NCBI GenBank assembly: GCA_947630475.1
Contig: CANRHR010000001.1
Span: 1 to 64,000, forward strand
Reading direction: 5' to 3'
Source of the DNA: an uncultured Clostridia bacterium
GTDB lineage: Bacteria; Bacillota; Clostridia; Lachnospirales; CAG-274
DNA length: 64,000 nucleotides
Below, in pieces: positions 62,988-64,000 of the stretch; position 1 is the stretch's first letter; each line of letters begins with the position of its first letter. Made by a program: the position numbers and the translations under genes. The notes beneath the pieces are model-generated. The model was given only the letters and a program-made list of their open reading frames with translations. It made no database searches and was not told where the DNA came from.

Positions 62988-63272
62988 ATGAGCGAAGAAA
63001 AGGGCAGTGTTAAGCATAATTTTATTATGAACAACAGACGAGAAATAAGCATGACCGGCGTAATTGATATTATAAGTTTTGATGAAGAAATGATTGCAGC
63101 CGAAACGGAAATGGGAATTATTATAATAAAAGGTGAAAATTTTCGTATTAATAATTTGAATATTGAAAAAAAAGAGCTGGAAGCAGAAGGAGATATCAAC
63201 TCTATAAACTATGAAGACAGCGCTTCATATGGGAAGCTTGGCGGCTCATTTTTCGGAAAAATATTTAAATAG
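62988..63272 (+). CDS. yabP: Sporulation protein YabP
   Basis: 94 residues. Spore-coat-like beta domain: NNRREISMTGVIDIISFDEEMIAAETEMG and IKGENFRINNLNIEKKELEAEGDI. In Bacillus it is made in the mother cell under sigma-E. The start site is inside a terminator-like hairpin (62934-62987). Confidence 0.93.
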   Translation: MSEEKGSVKHNFIMNNRREISMTGVIDIISFDEEMIAAETEMGIIIIKGENFRINNLNIEKKELEAEGDINSINYEDSASYGKLGGSFFGKIFK

Positions 63273-63283
63273 GCGGCGATTAT

Positions 63284-63802
63284 ATGATTTTATCAATGTC
63301 AGAGCAGGCAAGATTATTTTTGATAAGCGTTGTTTTAGGATTTATTTTTGGGTTTGGTTATGATTGGATAAGAGTATTTAGAAGAATAATAAAACACCTT
63401 GGTTTTTTGGTTCAGGCGGAAGATATTTTATATTGGCTTTTTGCCTGCGGAATTTTGTTTTTTGTTATGCTTAAGGAAAATTACGGCGAAATAAGAGCAT
63501 ATCTTATCATAGGAACTTTTATAGGCATGATTTTATATTTTAATACGTTAAGCGGGCTTTTTTTGAATATATCAATGGCTGTTGTAGGGTTTATAAAAAG
63601 GATTATTATTCTGTTTTTTAACATAATTACAGCCCCGTTTAAAATGATGTTTAAAATTTTGATTATACCTTGCAAATTTTTTACAAATGTATTAAAAAAT
63701 ACTCAAAAAAATTTAAAAAATCTATTGAAAAAAAATCCAATTTATGCAAAAATAATAAATTATAGGAATAGTATACATAAAAAAAATAAAAGTTCCGGCT
63801 GA
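63284..63802 (+). CDS. yabQ: Sporulation protein YabQ
   Basis: 172 residues, about four membrane segments (FLISVVLGFIFGFGYDWIRVFRR; ILYWLFACGILFFVML). Lys-rich C-terminus. Mother-cell membrane protein needed for the spore cortex in Bacillus. Eleven bases after yabP. Confidence 0.92.
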   Translation: MILSMSEQARLFLISVVLGFIFGFGYDWIRVFRRIIKHLGFLVQAEDILYWLFACGILFFVMLKENYGEIRAYLIIGTFIGMILYFNTLSGLFLNISMAVVGFIKRIIILFFNIITAPFKMMFKILIIPCKFFTNVLKNTQKNLKNLLKKNPIYAKIINYRNSIHKKNKSSG

Positions 63803-63819
63803 TAAGGATGTGATTTTGA

Positions 63820-64000
63820 TTGAAAAAAAATAAGCTTAAAGGTATTTTATTATATATTTTAGCTATGTTCATTCTTTTTATGTTCTTTTTTATTATTATT
63901 TTAAATCAATATAAAATAATAATGAATAATGACGATCAAATCAAAATGCTTAATAAACAAATTGCTGATGCAACAAAATTCAGAGAAGAGCTTACAGCAC
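63820..64000 (+). CDS. DivIC/FtsB-like septum formation protein, partial
   Basis: First 60 residues, cut off by the window edge. Short basic N-terminus, one membrane segment (GILLYILAMFILFMFFFIIIL), then the start of a coiled coil (DDQIKMLNKQIADATKF). DivIC acts with FtsL and DivIB in division. TTG 63820 is immediately preceded by an in-frame stop, and AAGGA is 11 bases upstream. Its position after yabQ is the standard Firmicutes order. Confidence 0.85.
   Translation, partial: MKKNKLKGILLYILAMFILFMFFFIIILNQYKIIMNNDDQIKMLNKQIADATKFREELTA

Noticed and set aside
1-64000. CRISPR array, tRNA, rRNA or prophage genes
   Set aside because: No regularly spaced repeats, no cloverleaf-like segments and no phage structural or integrase genes were seen on reading the window.

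Overview
The window is an AT-rich, gene-dense stretch of chromosome from a low-GC, Gram-positive, endospore-forming member of the Clostridia. The evidence is conserved Firmicutes gene order (nusB-xseA-xseB-ispA-dxs-tlyA-nadK; ylxM-ffh-rpsP-khpA; mazG-hup-rqcP-yabP-yabQ-divIC), sporulation genes (yabP, yabQ, ytfJ, a SpoIIQ-like protein), an anaerobic class III ribonucleotide reductase (nrdDG), strong AGGAGG-type ribosome binding sites and frequent TTG/GTG starts. I could not assign a genus. I saw no rRNA, tRNA or CRISPR array.

Layout. 1-11.9 kb is an accessory cell-surface glycan region: a truncated family 2 glycosyltransferase on the minus strand, a large GT-C-like membrane protein, a second family 2 glycosyltransferase, and a six-gene cassette (MBOAT acyltransferase, AlgX/DHHW-like protein, FkbH-like glyceryl-ACP synthase, acyl carrier protein, MaoC dehydratase, SDR reductase). 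The cassette ends at a strong terminator, followed by a decayed IS630-family element (12.25-13.14 kb). 13.2-22.8 kb is a core operon: transcription factor NusB, exonuclease VII, isoprenoid synthesis (IspA, Dxs), TlyA, NAD kinase and membrane proteins. 22.8-29.5 kb is a second glycan locus with a polymerase/ligase-like protein, a CapD-type dehydratase, an epimerase/reductase, a phosphoglycosyl transferase and a GT4. 29.5-34 kb holds an M18 aminopeptidase, topoisomerase III and an AIM24 protein. 34-38.6 kb is a minus-strand MacB-type ABC system built around a large exported repeat protein. 38.6-40.7 kb has a structured intergenic element and a MarR-MATE efflux pair. 41-51.9 kb is a long run of housekeeping and sporulation-associated genes (aminotransferase, RNase HII, FliK-like, FlhX, YraN, DUF512, Der, PlsY, GpsA, YtfJ). 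52-64 kb carries guaA, the SRP/S16 operon, argF, a degenerate M23 protein, nrdDG and the mazG-to-divIC block, which runs off the right edge.

The most interesting system is the cassette at 5.7-11.9 kb. It has the same parts list as the D-alanylation (Dlt) system for teichoic acids: MBOAT for DltB, DHHW/SGNH protein for DltD, carrier protein for DltC. FkbH takes the place of the adenylating enzyme DltA, and a dehydratase and a ketoreductase are added. Read as chemistry, this predicts glyceryl-ACP, then pyruvyl-ACP, then lactyl-ACP, with the acyl group passed across the membrane to a surface polysaccharide. The MaoC gene contains a run of ten G in an AT-rich genome, so the pathway could be phase-variable. 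This function is an inference; none of the steps is shown by sequence alone.
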